This document shows positions 1 to 10,056 of a stretch of 64,000 bases of DNA, in pieces. The stretch is from Closterium sp. NIES-65 (lineage: Eukaryota > Streptophyta > Zygnematophyceae > Desmidiales > Closteriaceae), in assembly GCA_948144175.1 (NCBI GenBank), contig CANXME010002591.1:113501-177500 (forward strand), written 5' to 3'. Numbering within the stretch: position 1 is the first letter of the stretch; each line of letters begins with the position of its first letter. The position numbers were made by a program, and so were the translations under genes. The notes beneath the pieces were generated by a model. It worked only from the letters and a program-made list of their open reading frames with translations. It was not told the origin of the DNA and did not search any database.

Positions 1-71
1 GCTCCGTAATTGTCCCTCGCCAACGGGCGTCGGTAGTTGTTCCGCGGCCCTCGGAGGCCACGATTCAGCAA

Positions 72-2986
72 ATGGCTGCGGGCTCGCCGTCTCGCACGCC
101 GCCGGATGCGGCCGACGCACCACCGCAGCCTGCAGAAGACCCTCTTCACGCGCTGCGACCCTTCAAGCCGCCTTCCGCCTCGGAGCCGCGCGAGGACGGC
201 GCGCCGGGTAGCGATGCGGTGCCGCGCTCCCCGCGGTGGACGGCGGCGCGCGTGGGCTATCTGGCGCTGCTGGCGGTGTGCTTCGCGCTGGGGTGGGCGG
301 CGCTGTTCGTGCAGGTCGCCACCACCACCGTCGCCGCCAGGCAGTGGGGCGGCACCGCCTTCAGTACCGTGCCTTACGGTGCGTCTCCGCCGCTTTCAGC
401 GTGTGGGATAGAGCACTCGCGGTCAGCGCGTGTTGCGCTGGACCTCGCTGCTCTCCCCTTCACCCGCTCTCTCACTGCTTTCCGCCCCTCCCGCATTCCC
501 CTCCCCTCTCTCTTTCCCCCGCTCCCAGGCGTGCTAGCGGCGGCGCATGCTCTCTGGGCGCTCCCCGCGCAGCTTATCATCCGCGCATCGCGTTCCGCGC
601 GCCCCTCGTTCATCGCGGGGGGCGCGCTGGGCGTCCTGGGAAACGCACTCTTCGCGGTCGCTGCTGCCCTCGCGCACGACTCCCCCTCCGCCTCCTCCTC
701 CTCCCCCGCGCCCCCCACACAGCCCGCCCCCATGGCGCTGCTGTGCGCGGGCGCGCTATTCGCGGGGCTCGCGAACGCGTACATCAACTTCCTGCGCTTC
801 GAAGCCGCGCGCTTCGCGCCCTCCGCCGCGCACCTGCCCACCGCGATCTCCGCCGTGGTGGCAGGGGGCGTGGTGGGCGGCGGCATGGGGCCCATCATCA
901 GCCGCGTGACACGTGGCGTGATCCCAGGCCACGAGTTTCTGGCGACGTACCTGGTGTCGTGTGGGCTGTTCCTGGCGGAGATGCTGCTCGTTGCACTCAT
1001 CCCGCTCCATGGGGGGAACGCGCACGCTCGCCACCAGCAAGACGCGGGTGGGGACAGCTGTGGTAGCGGTGGTGGTGGCGCAGGGAGCACGAGTGGGGAC
1101 AAGGAAGAGATTGTGCTTGGAGAGGGGCCGGGTTGGGCTGGGGATAGAGGCTGTCAGGAGGGAGGGCGGGGGAAGGGGGAGAGTGAGGCGATTATGGGGG
1201 ATGGGGATGGGCAAGAGGGCGCAAAGGACGAAGAGAAGGGAGAAGGCATTGGCGAGCCCAAGAGCAGCAGCGGGTGTGACACTGGGCACGGCAGCTTGGG
1301 CGCGAGCAGGGTGGGTGGGTGGTGCTGTGCTGGTGCTGTGGGTGGAGGGAAGGTGGGTGACGGGCATGCATGTAGCGGTGGGGTGGATGGGCGGGGCGGA
1401 GAGGTGCATGACAGCACGCAGGGCGAGAGGGATAATGCGCGGCGCACGGACATGACCATTGGGTGTGATGGCGACGAAAATGGTGATGGGAAGGAAATGG
1501 TGGGGCGAGAAGTGAAGGCGGGGCCGGGGAGGGAGGAAGGCGAGGCGGTGGTGGTGCTGGTGGGTGCAGGGAGGGGAGGCGAGGGCAGTGGGAACACAGC
1601 AGCAGGGGGGGAGGAGCAGGGCAGGAGGCGGTGGTATGAGGTGATGCGACAGCCAGGCGTGGTGGTGGCGGTGGCAGCGGCGACGGTGGCGTATGCGGGC
1701 ATGGCAACCATCATGCTCACTGCCGTCATTGCCATGCTCGCCGTGCAGCCAGGTGCGTGCACGTGCTGTGCTGCCAGGGGACGTGGGAGCGCCATGCTCG
1801 CACTTTACCTCACAGTTGCTCGTTCCAATCACTGCAACAGTCTCTGTGTCGCTCGTGGGCACCTATGCTTTGCATTGCTGGTGTGTTCGTGTGCGCATGT
1901 GTGTGTGTGCAGGCACAGGCGATGTGGAGCTACAGGGCCAGTTGGGGGCAGTGATTACTTTTGCCGACACCAGCAACGTCATTCTCGTGCATGTCGAGGT
2001 CAGTACCCCCCCCCCACTCCCCGTCATACTTACTCTGCCTCTCGAAGCCCTCTCACCACAAGCTACCTCCCGCCTCCACCCTTTCTGCCCTGCCGTCAGC
2101 ACCTGTGCCCATTCCCTTTCCTTTTTTTCTCTTCCTCCCTGTGTCCCCTCGGTGTCCCTTTCCCCCTGGGTGCAGGCCATGTTTGTGCCGTCCTTCTTCA
2201 CACCAGCCATCATAGCAGCGCTGGGCAGTGACGGCGCCATGCTGCTGGGATTCGTGCTGCTGCTCGCCTCGCAGCTCGCGCTGCTGGCAGGCACCACCCT
2301 GCCGCTCTTCTTCCTCTGCCTGGCCCTGCTGGGCCTGGGCTGGAACCTTGCCTTTGTGGGCGCCACGGCGCTGCTCGCCACCACGTACCGCCCACACGAG
2401 AAAGACATGGTCCGCCCCTGGCCTCGCCCCCCCTCTCCGTGCCCAGCTTTCCCCTTTTCCTTAGTTTTGTGTCTCATAGCATGCACCTCATGACGAGGAA
2501 ACCTTGTGACTCTGCCGTCCCCCCCACATGTTATTCCTTGTCTGTCTTCCTAACCCGTACCTCCTCTGACTGCATCCCCTCTCCCCCCACCCCTGCCACA
2601 TGACCCAATACGGAGAGCAGGTGCAGGGCATCAATGACGGCATAGTGTTTGGAGTGAACACCATCGTGGCATCTACCGCCAGTGTGGTGCTGCAAACCAT
2701 CAACAGCTGGCCCACCTTTCTCCTCATCTACTCCCTCGCCTCCTCCCCCGCCCTCTTCATCACTCTCGCCTTCTGGCTCGCGCGCCGCCACTTGCTGCCA
2801 TTCCATTGGCCAGGAGTCGCTCCCCCTGCTCCGCCCCTGTTGCCAGCACCATCATGTTTGCCCCTTGAGGCGCCCCCACCCAGGCATGCACGTGGTGCAT
2901 GGGGAGGGAAGGGGAAGCAGCTTGTGAGGTCACTGTCGAAACGGCTTGGAGTGAGTGGGAGGGTGGCAGGGATGAAATGGGGTTGA
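72..2986 (+). CDS. Major facilitator superfamily (MFS) permease, five exons
   Basis: A multi-pass membrane transporter of MFS type; the substrate is unknown. Proposed exons are 72-378, 529-1752, 1913-1998, 2176-2409 and 2621-2986. The introns have GT...AG ends, the phases agree, and the sum is 2217 nt (738 residues plus stop). Residues 1-60 are hydrophilic and TM1 spans about 61-85. Exon 2 carries the rest of the N-terminal half, including a stretch resembling bacterial MFS permeases (FEAARFAPSA, VVAGGVVGGGMGP). A hydrophilic Gly/Glu/Asp-rich loop of about 200 residues (roughly 266-467) lies where the TM6-TM7 loop is expected. Exons 4 and 5 hold the C-terminal helices with GLGWNLAFVGATALL, YRPHEK and the spliced VQGINDG. 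The start is the first ATG of the open frame. It converges on the BTB gene. The family call rests on recalled similarity to bacterial permeases. The splice sites are inferred, and the donor at 2410 (GTCC) is weak. Confidence 0.72.
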
Positions 2987-4097
2987 GACGACCGGATGCT
3001 GTATAGGTCAAAGTAAGGGCAGCCAGGCTATGAGGCAATACCTGTTGGTGCAATGTTTGGATCAAATGCACGCCCTCTGAGGCAGCCTAACAAGACATGT
3101 GTCTGCCCGAGTTCACTCAAAACAAGGGATGCAAGCAATGTTCCTAAAAAATATTATAATTTTTAAACACATTGATGTTTTTCAAAATTGTGTATTGTGA
3201 AAGCGAAGCTGACTGTACCGAATATTTGGCAGCGTCGAAGCGCGCTAAACGCCCTTCTCCAACTACAAAAACCGTGGGTTGGAGTTCATTCCCTCCACCC
3301 ACGTTTCTCGTTTTCCAACGGCTCAATCAACATCCCCACCACCCACCCCGGACCAACTACAAGACCACAGCTGCTTGGACGGACGACTCCATAGCTAGTA
3401 ATATTTGCATGTACTAGCATGTGTTTACGAACGATGCATATGTTGTAATAAGCCAGTTGCAATGAGAACGATGCCAAATTATAAGGACAAGAAAGCAAGC
3501 TTTCTCAATACAGCAGAAACTGTTGTGCTGTCCGTCTCAGCAGGCTTTAATGAAGGGCAACAGAATTTACAAATTCATACATCCATGCACAGCAAGCAAC
3601 ACCTAAGTAGCAAGACAACCAATATTGACCAAAAGCATACGGTAGAAGCTAGAGCAGCCACTAAATGCCCAGCCCAGAATGCAAGGATCCCTCCTCGCAT
3701 ACTCAAGGTACGAGCTACCATGCGCACTCCACAGAGCAGAGATTGCTCCTGCAGCTACACCCATGGCAGCTCATGTATGTGCAGGTGGACGCTGCCACTC
3801 TAGGGAAGCACACCTGCGCAAGGGGACAGGGCCTATCAACAAGCAACACTACCTAACGTATGAGCCTCATAAGCGATACCTAGTAATATACACCGCCACA
3901 TTGATTCTCTAGTCCATGCGCCGCTGTCAAGAACGCACACTTAGCTCCAACCCTGAGCGCCGACCTCCTCCATCTCAAGATACCTGCGGCCATGGCTACA
4001 GCTCCCGCTGCTGCACGCCGTGGCACTACTACCTGGAGATACTTCCACACGCACCCGCTCACGCCCATCCCTCGCGTGCCTAGCCTCGCCCGTGCAG
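2987..4097. other. Intergenic space between convergent genes
   Basis: About 1.1 kb separates the stop of the MFS gene from the stop of the BTB gene, so it should hold both 3' UTRs. It is more AT-rich than the flanking exons, with an A/T tract near 3145-3190. Short open frames here show no recognisable domain. I see no RNA gene or repeat. Confidence 0.6.
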
Positions 4098-5540
4098 TCA
4101 GTCCCTGATCTTGCGCGCGGCTCGCTCAAGCCACTGCTCGAGGAAGGCGGCCATGTCGAGCCAGGCGTTGTAGCGGCCGCCGCAGTGCGAGAGCCAGAGG
4201 TCCATCACCTCCTCCTGCTGCGCCGACGGCAGCGTCAAAATCACCTGCCCCAGCATCTCGCCCAACAGCCGCCCCCGCTCGCGCGAAAACACAGCGGGTA
4301 GGCGGGGAATGGTGGTCAGCACGGGCAGCCACAGCTTCACGAGCGCCGCGCGCGTGTTCGTGGGGATGATGGCGTGGCCGCCCACCATCAGGGTTAGTAG
4401 CCGCAGAATAATAGGGAGCAACGGATCGTACATGGCGGCTTCCGCGCGATTGTCTCTATGGGTGAAATACTCCACGTGTCGCACGAAGCCTTGGTCCTCG
4501 CTGAGCCACTTAATTATGTACTCTGCAAACCCTAACCGGTCCACCATGGTTCCCATGAGCCACGCCACGTTGTCCATTTCAACTGCGAATTTCGCGGCGA
4601 GCTCCTTGGACGACTCGGCCGCCATGTCCACGAAGTGCATCACGCCGCCTCCCCCGGCCGCCTCCTCCACCACGCACGCCTGAACGCGGTCTATCAACTC
4701 GTCCAGCTGCTCGAATAGCACGCGCTTCCGCACCTCGGCGCGCAGCGAGCCGCTGATGAAGAGCTTCTCCACGGAAGCGCGCCACATGGCCTTGGACTGC
4801 GGGTCGGCCGGAGGAACTGCGTCCGCGCGCGCCACGGCCTGAGACACGAGCTTCTTGAGAACGTTATAGACCGCTTCGGCGCTTGTCGGTCCAAGACGCG
4901 CCAGAACACGTAATCCGCCCTTGGTTTGGTCCATGCCGAGGCGCGCGAGGACATTAACTACCTCAACCTCCTCGTCCGTGGACCACGGCACGGCCTCCAG
5001 GTATCGCAAGCAGGCGTTAATACCGTCGTCGAATTGCAGGTCTGCGGCTACCTGGAGAATCTTAAGAGCCTTGCTGACGCTCGTTATTTCCGCCTTAGGG
5101 TCCTTCCCGTCTAACAATCGTAGCGTGGCTTCGTACGAGCTGACGTCGGCGACGTAATCGCTGACCATGAGCTGAACATGCGGCTCGTCGGCCGGCGTGC
5201 CGCTGCCGGCGACTGAGCCGGAAGCCGCGGATGTCTTGGCAGAGGCGGAATGCAGGGGAGCGAGAGCGGGGGAGGCGTTGGTGGAGCTGATGGACGTGGC
5301 GACGAGGTCGTTCCAGTGGTCTGACAGCGAGTCCGCCAACAGCTTGCTCTCTGCTAGCGCCGTGTCGGAGAGAGACATGGAGCAGATAGCCCTACTGCCG
5401 CCTTTCTCGCACACGGACACGCGAATTGACTTGCGGTGCTGCTGTAACGGGTTCTTGTGACGCGGCTCTAGCTCCAGCGGAGCCATTGTTTCACTAAGGG
5501 TTTGGCGTTTGGTGTCGGCTTTTGGGATTGGGGAGGCCAT
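4098..5540 (-). CDS. BTB/POZ domain-containing protein, plant At1g63850-like
   Basis: A single-exon gene of 480 residues. Plant proteins of this family are thought to act as substrate adaptors for CUL3 ubiquitin ligases; that role is family knowledge, not visible here. The central block reads ALKILQVAADLQFDDGINACLRYLEAVPWSTDEE, which matches the family's end-of-BTB/BACK signature (LxVSAAxxFDxGxxxCLxYLEAxPWxxDEE). The C-terminal half keeps the family spacing: DNVAWLMGTMVDRL, LRLLTLMVGGHAI, LVKLWLPVL, LGEMLGQVILTLPSAQQEEVMDLWL and a closing basic tail. The first 110 residues are low-complexity Ser/Ala, and the BTB core just before the signature is short and weakly conserved. The start at 5540 is the ATG before a clear composition change; the frame stays open upstream to 5849, but that stretch looks like leader. 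The outermost retroelement begins 1.1 kb upstream of this start. Confidence 0.8.
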   Translation of the reverse strand: MASPIPKADTKRQTLSETMAPLELEPRHKNPLQQHRKSIRVSVCEKGGSRAICSMSLSDTALAESKLLADSLSDHWNDLVATSISSTNASPALAPLHSASAKTSAASGSVAGSGTPADEPHVQLMVSDYVADVSSYEATLRLLDGKDPKAEITSVSKALKILQVAADLQFDDGINACLRYLEAVPWSTDEEVEVVNVLARLGMDQTKGGLRVLARLGPTSAEAVYNVLKKLVSQAVARADAVPPADPQSKAMWRASVEKLFISGSLRAEVRKRVLFEQLDELIDRVQACVVEEAAGGGGVMHFVDMAAESSKELAAKFAVEMDNVAWLMGTMVDRLGFAEYIIKWLSEDQGFVRHVEYFTHRDNRAEAAMYDPLLPIILRLLTLMVGGHAIIPTNTRAALVKLWLPVLTTIPRLPAVFSRERGRLLGEMLGQVILTLPSAQQEEVMDLWLSHCGGRYNAWLDMAAFLEQWLERAARKIRD

Positions 5541-6675
5541 GGTGGAGGAAGACCAGAAGGTCACTTCATCAACTACATAACGCAAGAATGGTGGAGGATG
5601 TTTGAGGAGACAACATACGATACGAAATCCTTGAAAAGTGATTGATGGATGATAGAGTTCATGGCATGGCAGGCACGAGTCTTGCGGGGCTTGGATGGAA
5701 GAGGACGGAGAGGTGCTCTGCTGCTGCTCTGCTCCCTCCCGCAGCCGATGGCTGTGCTGGCAGAGGGCTTCACGGCCGCAACTGGGACGAACAGGGGGGA
5801 CCGACTGGCGCAACCAGGTACAGTACACCCTGTTTCTCGACCCTCTCACCTTGCGCGATTCGCTGCTACAGTGCGGTCAGGTGCCATAAACCGTATGGCT
5901 GAAACCTGCGGGCAAAGCCGCACCAGCTGACGGAGTGGTACTGGGGGCAAAATTTTTCTTTATCGCTGTATACCCTTTTCAACCGCTTTGAAACGCTTGG
6001 TTAATGTTCTTTACCATGCAGCATCCTAGCTAACCGCTTTCTTGTGAATGTGCTTGTACCGTCGGTGATAAGACCATTTCAAACGTGGTGACGTTCTACA
6101 ACCTGTGCATGTTCTGCAACCAGATGCTCTGCTAGCGCGAAGCAGGGTGTATGCCTCTCGGGGGAGGTTGGGCGTTCCCCATGGACTGACCGACTAGCTG
6201 AGGCCAATCGCATCAGCGCGCAGCAGCCTATCGCGCAGGCTTGGCAAGATCTCCGTCCGTGTGCCTTCGCAGCACCACACCACCCTCGACCGAACTTACA
6301 TCAGTTCTGGCTAGCTGACATGACGGGCTTGAGGCTGTCGTGTGCCGAGAGACGCGGTGATTCCCGAAAGTTTTCGCTTGCTGCCTGTGAAGGTGAAGTG
6401 TCACGAGTCAAGGTACATCTGGATGCTTCGCGAAGCCTTGGCGAAAAGAGCTGATCACCATCACCAGCAGTCATGAACACCAACCATGTTCCCCGCAATA
6501 TCTAAGGCCGCCACAAAGCAAGGCGGCTCGTTTGGTTCGGAAAGACCGCCTTGTTACTTGCCGTCCCGTAACAAGAACGGAGAAAAATAATGAACTCTCA
6601 GTGTTAACACTAATTAAGCACCACCCTTTGGATTGGAAGAATCACACGAGAATATTTCTTAAAATCCTTATCCCT
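5541..6675. other. Upstream region of the BTB gene
   Basis: This should contain the leader and promoter of the BTB gene, read leftwards. I recognise no coding region, RNA gene or repeat. It ends exactly where the outermost retroelement begins (TGTTG at 6676). Confidence 0.5.
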
Positions 6676-6813
6676 TGTTGTGCTGAGAAAAGCCCTTAGG
6701 ATCTTTCAAGTCTAAGAATCTGATAGGAATGTTTGTAGTTGCGGAAGCGTTCAATGATAAACTCTTGAACCACCTTGCGCTGGTATGTGAGGGTAAGATA
6801 GATTGATTAGAAG
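6676..6813 (-). repeat. Element E 3' LTR, distal piece
   Basis: This stretch aligns with 59153-59292 inside E's 5' LTR (shared words include GCTGAGAAAAGCCC and GGTATGTGAGGG). It stops at 6813, where the chromovirus LTR begins; the rest of this LTR resumes at 39666. Confidence 0.85.
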
Positions 6814-7156
6814 TGTTACGAGTGCAATTGAGTGAGTGAGCGAGAATTGCACTATCGAAGCAAGAGTACAATGAGCTAAGGTATGAGCGAAGAATATATA
6901 GCGAAACTACAGTGGTAACGGTAATGGACTGTGGTTGTCGCGTGACGGGCCTGGGACTGAGGTTTGGGAAAATGTCGAAGCGGAGGCCCGGAGCGCGGGT
7001 TACCCGCCGAGCCGTGAGGTCGGGGTGCGACGTGCAAAGGTGGCGGGAGGATTGTCAATGCGAGGGTTTGCGAGTGGTAACGGTGCTGACTGTGGTGCTA
7101 CAGTGATGTACGCGCTGAGCGTGGACGCGAAGTAAGGAAAAGGAATTTTCCTTACA
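6814..7156 (-). repeat. Element D 3' LTR
   Basis: It matches 39324-39665 almost base for base and has TG...CA ends. A TATA-like word (CTATATATTC on the element strand) lies near 6893-6902 and is a plausible promoter core. Confidence 0.88.
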
Positions 7157-7159
7157 CTA

Positions 7160-7160
7160 C

Positions 7161-7188
<28 letters not shown>
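7160..7188 (-). other. Polypurine tract of element D, a run of 29 G on the element strand
   Basis: An unbroken run of 29 C on the + strand sits three bases inside the 3' LTR, exactly where the plus-strand primer tract of an LTR element belongs. A homopolymer this long is unusual for this site and may have expanded by slippage. Confidence 0.7.
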
Positions 7189-7189
<1 letters not shown>

Positions 7190-7192
<3 letters not shown>

Positions 7193-8938
7193 GAGGTCTT
7201 CCTTACGAAAGCGCGTGTACATCCCTGAAGTTTCGGTTGCGCAGATACTCGGTGAGGACGGGGTGGTTTTCGATTCTGTCCAGGGGAACCCAGTTGTCTT
7301 CGGTGGGTGTACGGTCTTTCCAGCGGATAAGAAACTCGATCCTTCGGACTCCTCGAGGGTCACGAACTCTGTGGCTCAGAAGTTTCTCGGATGTGATGAT
7401 TGGCTCAGTCGGTGGTCATGTCATGCTGGCTGGGCGAGTACGTGGGAGTTGGCTTGTGGACGGGACGTAAGGGCGAAGCAGGCTGACGTGGAATGAGGGG
7501 CTGACGTACCAGTCAGCGGGGAGGAGGAGGTGGGCGGTGACGGGTGTAATCATGTGACTTATGCGAAATGGTCCACAGTATCGGGGGCGAAGTTTTGGGG
7601 TGATGGGCAGGCGGAGGTTCTGGGTGTCAAGTAAAACTGGGTCGTCGGGCTGGTAAGTGACGGGTCTGCGGTGGCGGTCGGCGTTGCGTTTAGCGATGAT
7701 GTTCGATTTTTTTTATTGCGTCGGCTGCCCGGGTCCGTGCAGCTTGTAAAATTTCGGCGAACTGTTGTGCTCATGGCACCGGGTTGTCGGGATTCGGGGT
7801 CATGGGTACTGTCGGGTCTTGTCCGTAGTTCAGGTAAAATGGTGACTGTTGGGTCGTGGCGGACGGTGAGTTGTTGTATGCGAATTCAATGAGTGGCAGC
7901 TGTTGTTCCCGGGTGGTTGGGTCGTCGCACGTGGCTCGGATGAGTTGCTCCATGGTCTGGTTTGTCCGTCAGCGGCGTAGTTAACTGTGCCATGTCGGGG
8001 ACGAACCGACGCACGTAGTTGACGAACCCCAAAAAGCTCTGTAGTTCCGTGATATTCGTCGGGGGGTGCCAGGCTTTCACCGTGTCTAATTTCTTTGGGT
8101 CAATTTCTACCCCAGCCTCCGAAATAACGTGCCCCAAAAACTCTAGCGGGTCCTGAAAAAACTCGCACTTGGAACCCTTTGTCAGTAGCCGATGCTCGTC
8201 TAAAATCTTAAACACTGCTTCCAGATCTGCTAAATGCTGCTTCTTGTCGCGACTGTAGACGAGGATGTCGTCGAGGTAAACTATCACGCATTTATCTAAA
8301 AGTGGCCTAAACGCCTCGTTCATGGTCATCTGAAATGTCGCCGGTGCGTTGGTCAGCCCGAAAGGCATCACGGTGTACTCGAATGACCCGTACATAGTCC
8401 GGAAAGCTGTTTTGGCGCAGTCCGATGGTTCGACCCTAATCTGATGGTAACCTCCCCGTAAATCTATTTTCAAAAAAACCCGTGCTGTTCGCAGTTGGTC
8501 AATCAGTTCGTCGGCGCGGGGAATGGGGTACCGCGACTTGACTGTTACCCTAATGAGTGCTCGGTAATTGATGCACATGAGAAACCCTCCTTTTTTTTTT
8601 GGCGTGAACAGTATCGGTGCGGCGAACGGTGACGAGCTCGGTTGGATAAATTTCTTCTCTAACAAGGAATCTAACTGCTTCCTCAGTTCGTCGAGCTCGG
8701 GCTGTGTCAGTCTGAACTGTCGCTGTACAGCTGGTTGTGCCCCCGGTTCTAATTCTATTCGGTGGTCATGTGCTCGCTGAGATGGCAGTCCTTCCGGTAA
8801 GTCATCGGGAAAAATCACGGGGTATCGTTTCAACACTTCCTGTAGTTCGGGCGGTACTGCTGCCAGCAGTTTCATGAAATCACTCGGCTGCTCTGCTCGT
8901 TCTACCACTGAAATGTCTACTGCGTACACGTCAGCTCC
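7190..8938 (-). mobile_element. Element D pol segment: reverse transcriptase, integrase tail, chromodomain
   Basis: Reading leftwards, the Ty3/gypsy reverse transcriptase comes first, with PIPRADELIDQL, IDLRGGYHQIRV, MPFGLTNAPATFQ, VYLDDILVYS and FLGFVNYVRRF. An integrase C-terminal piece follows (LIEFAYNNSPSATTQQSPF), then a chromodomain near 7215-7390 (RRIEFLIRWKDR, EDNWVPL). The chromodomain places D among the chromoviruses, which use it to bind marked histones at insertion. The segment is broken; no full-length enzyme is encoded. It abuts the target duplication of element A at 8938. Confidence 0.88.
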
Positions 8939-9065
8939 TGTCAGATTTATATGACATAGCTACTGTAGGCTATAGTGGGGTAGCACATATGGGGTACAGC
9001 TTTCTAGGGTTTGTACTTGTACCCAACTTTCCCTTAGTCATTTCATTCTCGTTCTAGTTTTCTCA
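8939..9065 (+). repeat. Element A 5' LTR (127 bp)
   Basis: It begins TGTCAG and ends TCTCA. It is preceded by GCTCC and followed directly by the primer site. It shares with all short-LTR elements here the core TAGGCTATAGTGGGGTA followed by GGGGTAC and AGGGTTT. Confidence 0.9.
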
Positions 9066-9169
9066 TGGTATCGAGCAGGTTCCCTCGTGGGAACTGTTCC
9101 TAGGGCCCACCGATTCGATTCTTGTTTTTTTTCGTGCCCAGAGCGCGCTCAGTTCCTGCCCGAGTCGCG

Positions 9170-9990
9170 CTCCGTGGGTCTCCCCTCTCACGGCCCCTAG
9201 CGGACCCGTCGCGCCGCCCTCACGGCCCCTCACGGCCCCTTAGCGGCCTATCGCGGCCCCGTCGCGCTGCCCTAGTGGCCGCGCCACGTCGCGCCGCCCT
9301 AGCGGCCGCGTCGCGCCGCCCTCGCGGCCCCGATCCGCCGCCCTCGCGGCTCCGTCGCGTCGCACCGCCCTCGCGGCCCTTTCACACCGCTCTCGCGGCC
9401 CTTTCACGCCGCCCTCGCGGCCCTTCCTAGCCGCCCTCGCGGCCTCTTCAAGCCGCCCTCGCGACCCCCCCACCTCCTAGCCGCCCTAGCGGCCCCGTCG
9501 CCTATCCCTTCCCAGCCTCGGCGCCGCCTCTGCTGGCCCCGTCACCTACCCCTGCGGCCCCGGAGCTGCCCCACCCGGCCCCGACGCCGCTCCACCCGGC
9601 CCCGCCGCCGCTCCACCCGGCCCCGCTGCCGTCCCTACGCGGAGCCGCCGTCACCACCGAGCCGCCAGCGCCGCCGAGCTGCTGCCGAGCCGCCCGATCC
9701 ACCCGAGCCGCTCGAGCCGCCGCGCCACCTGAGTCGCCCGAGTCGCCGGGTTGCCGAGCCGCCGATCTGCAGCTGCTGCCGAGCCGCCGTACCGCCGAGC
9801 CGCCCGAGCCGCCCGAGCCGCCGAGCTACCAAACCGCCGTACCGCCGAGCCGCCCGAGCCGCCCGAGCCGCCCGAGCCGCCGAGTCGCCGAGCCGCAGTT
9901 GCTGCCGACCCACCGTACCGCCGAGCCACCCGAGCCGCCCGAGCCGCCGAGTTGCCGAGCCGCCGAGCCGCCCGAGCCGCCCTGTCCGGT
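9170..9990 (+). repeat. GC-rich leader array of element A
   Basis: Between the primer site and gag lie degenerate tandem units. First come CGGCCCC/CGCCCT units (about 9170-9640), then CCGAGCCGCC units (about 9650-9990). The stretch is open in several frames only because of the repeat. Arrays of the same kind but different unit occupy this position in I, B, C, F and G. Confidence 0.75.
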
Positions 9991-10056
9991 AAGAGCAGCG
10001 CCTCTGTCACTGCACTGCCCTTACCCTACTGTTCGCGCTGCTGGTCTACTGCTGTC

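Noticed and set aside
1200-1700. A hidden intron in the Gly/Glu-rich loop of the MFS gene
   Set aside because: The frame stays open throughout and no donor/acceptor pair is better than its surroundings; it is left as coding with reduced confidence.
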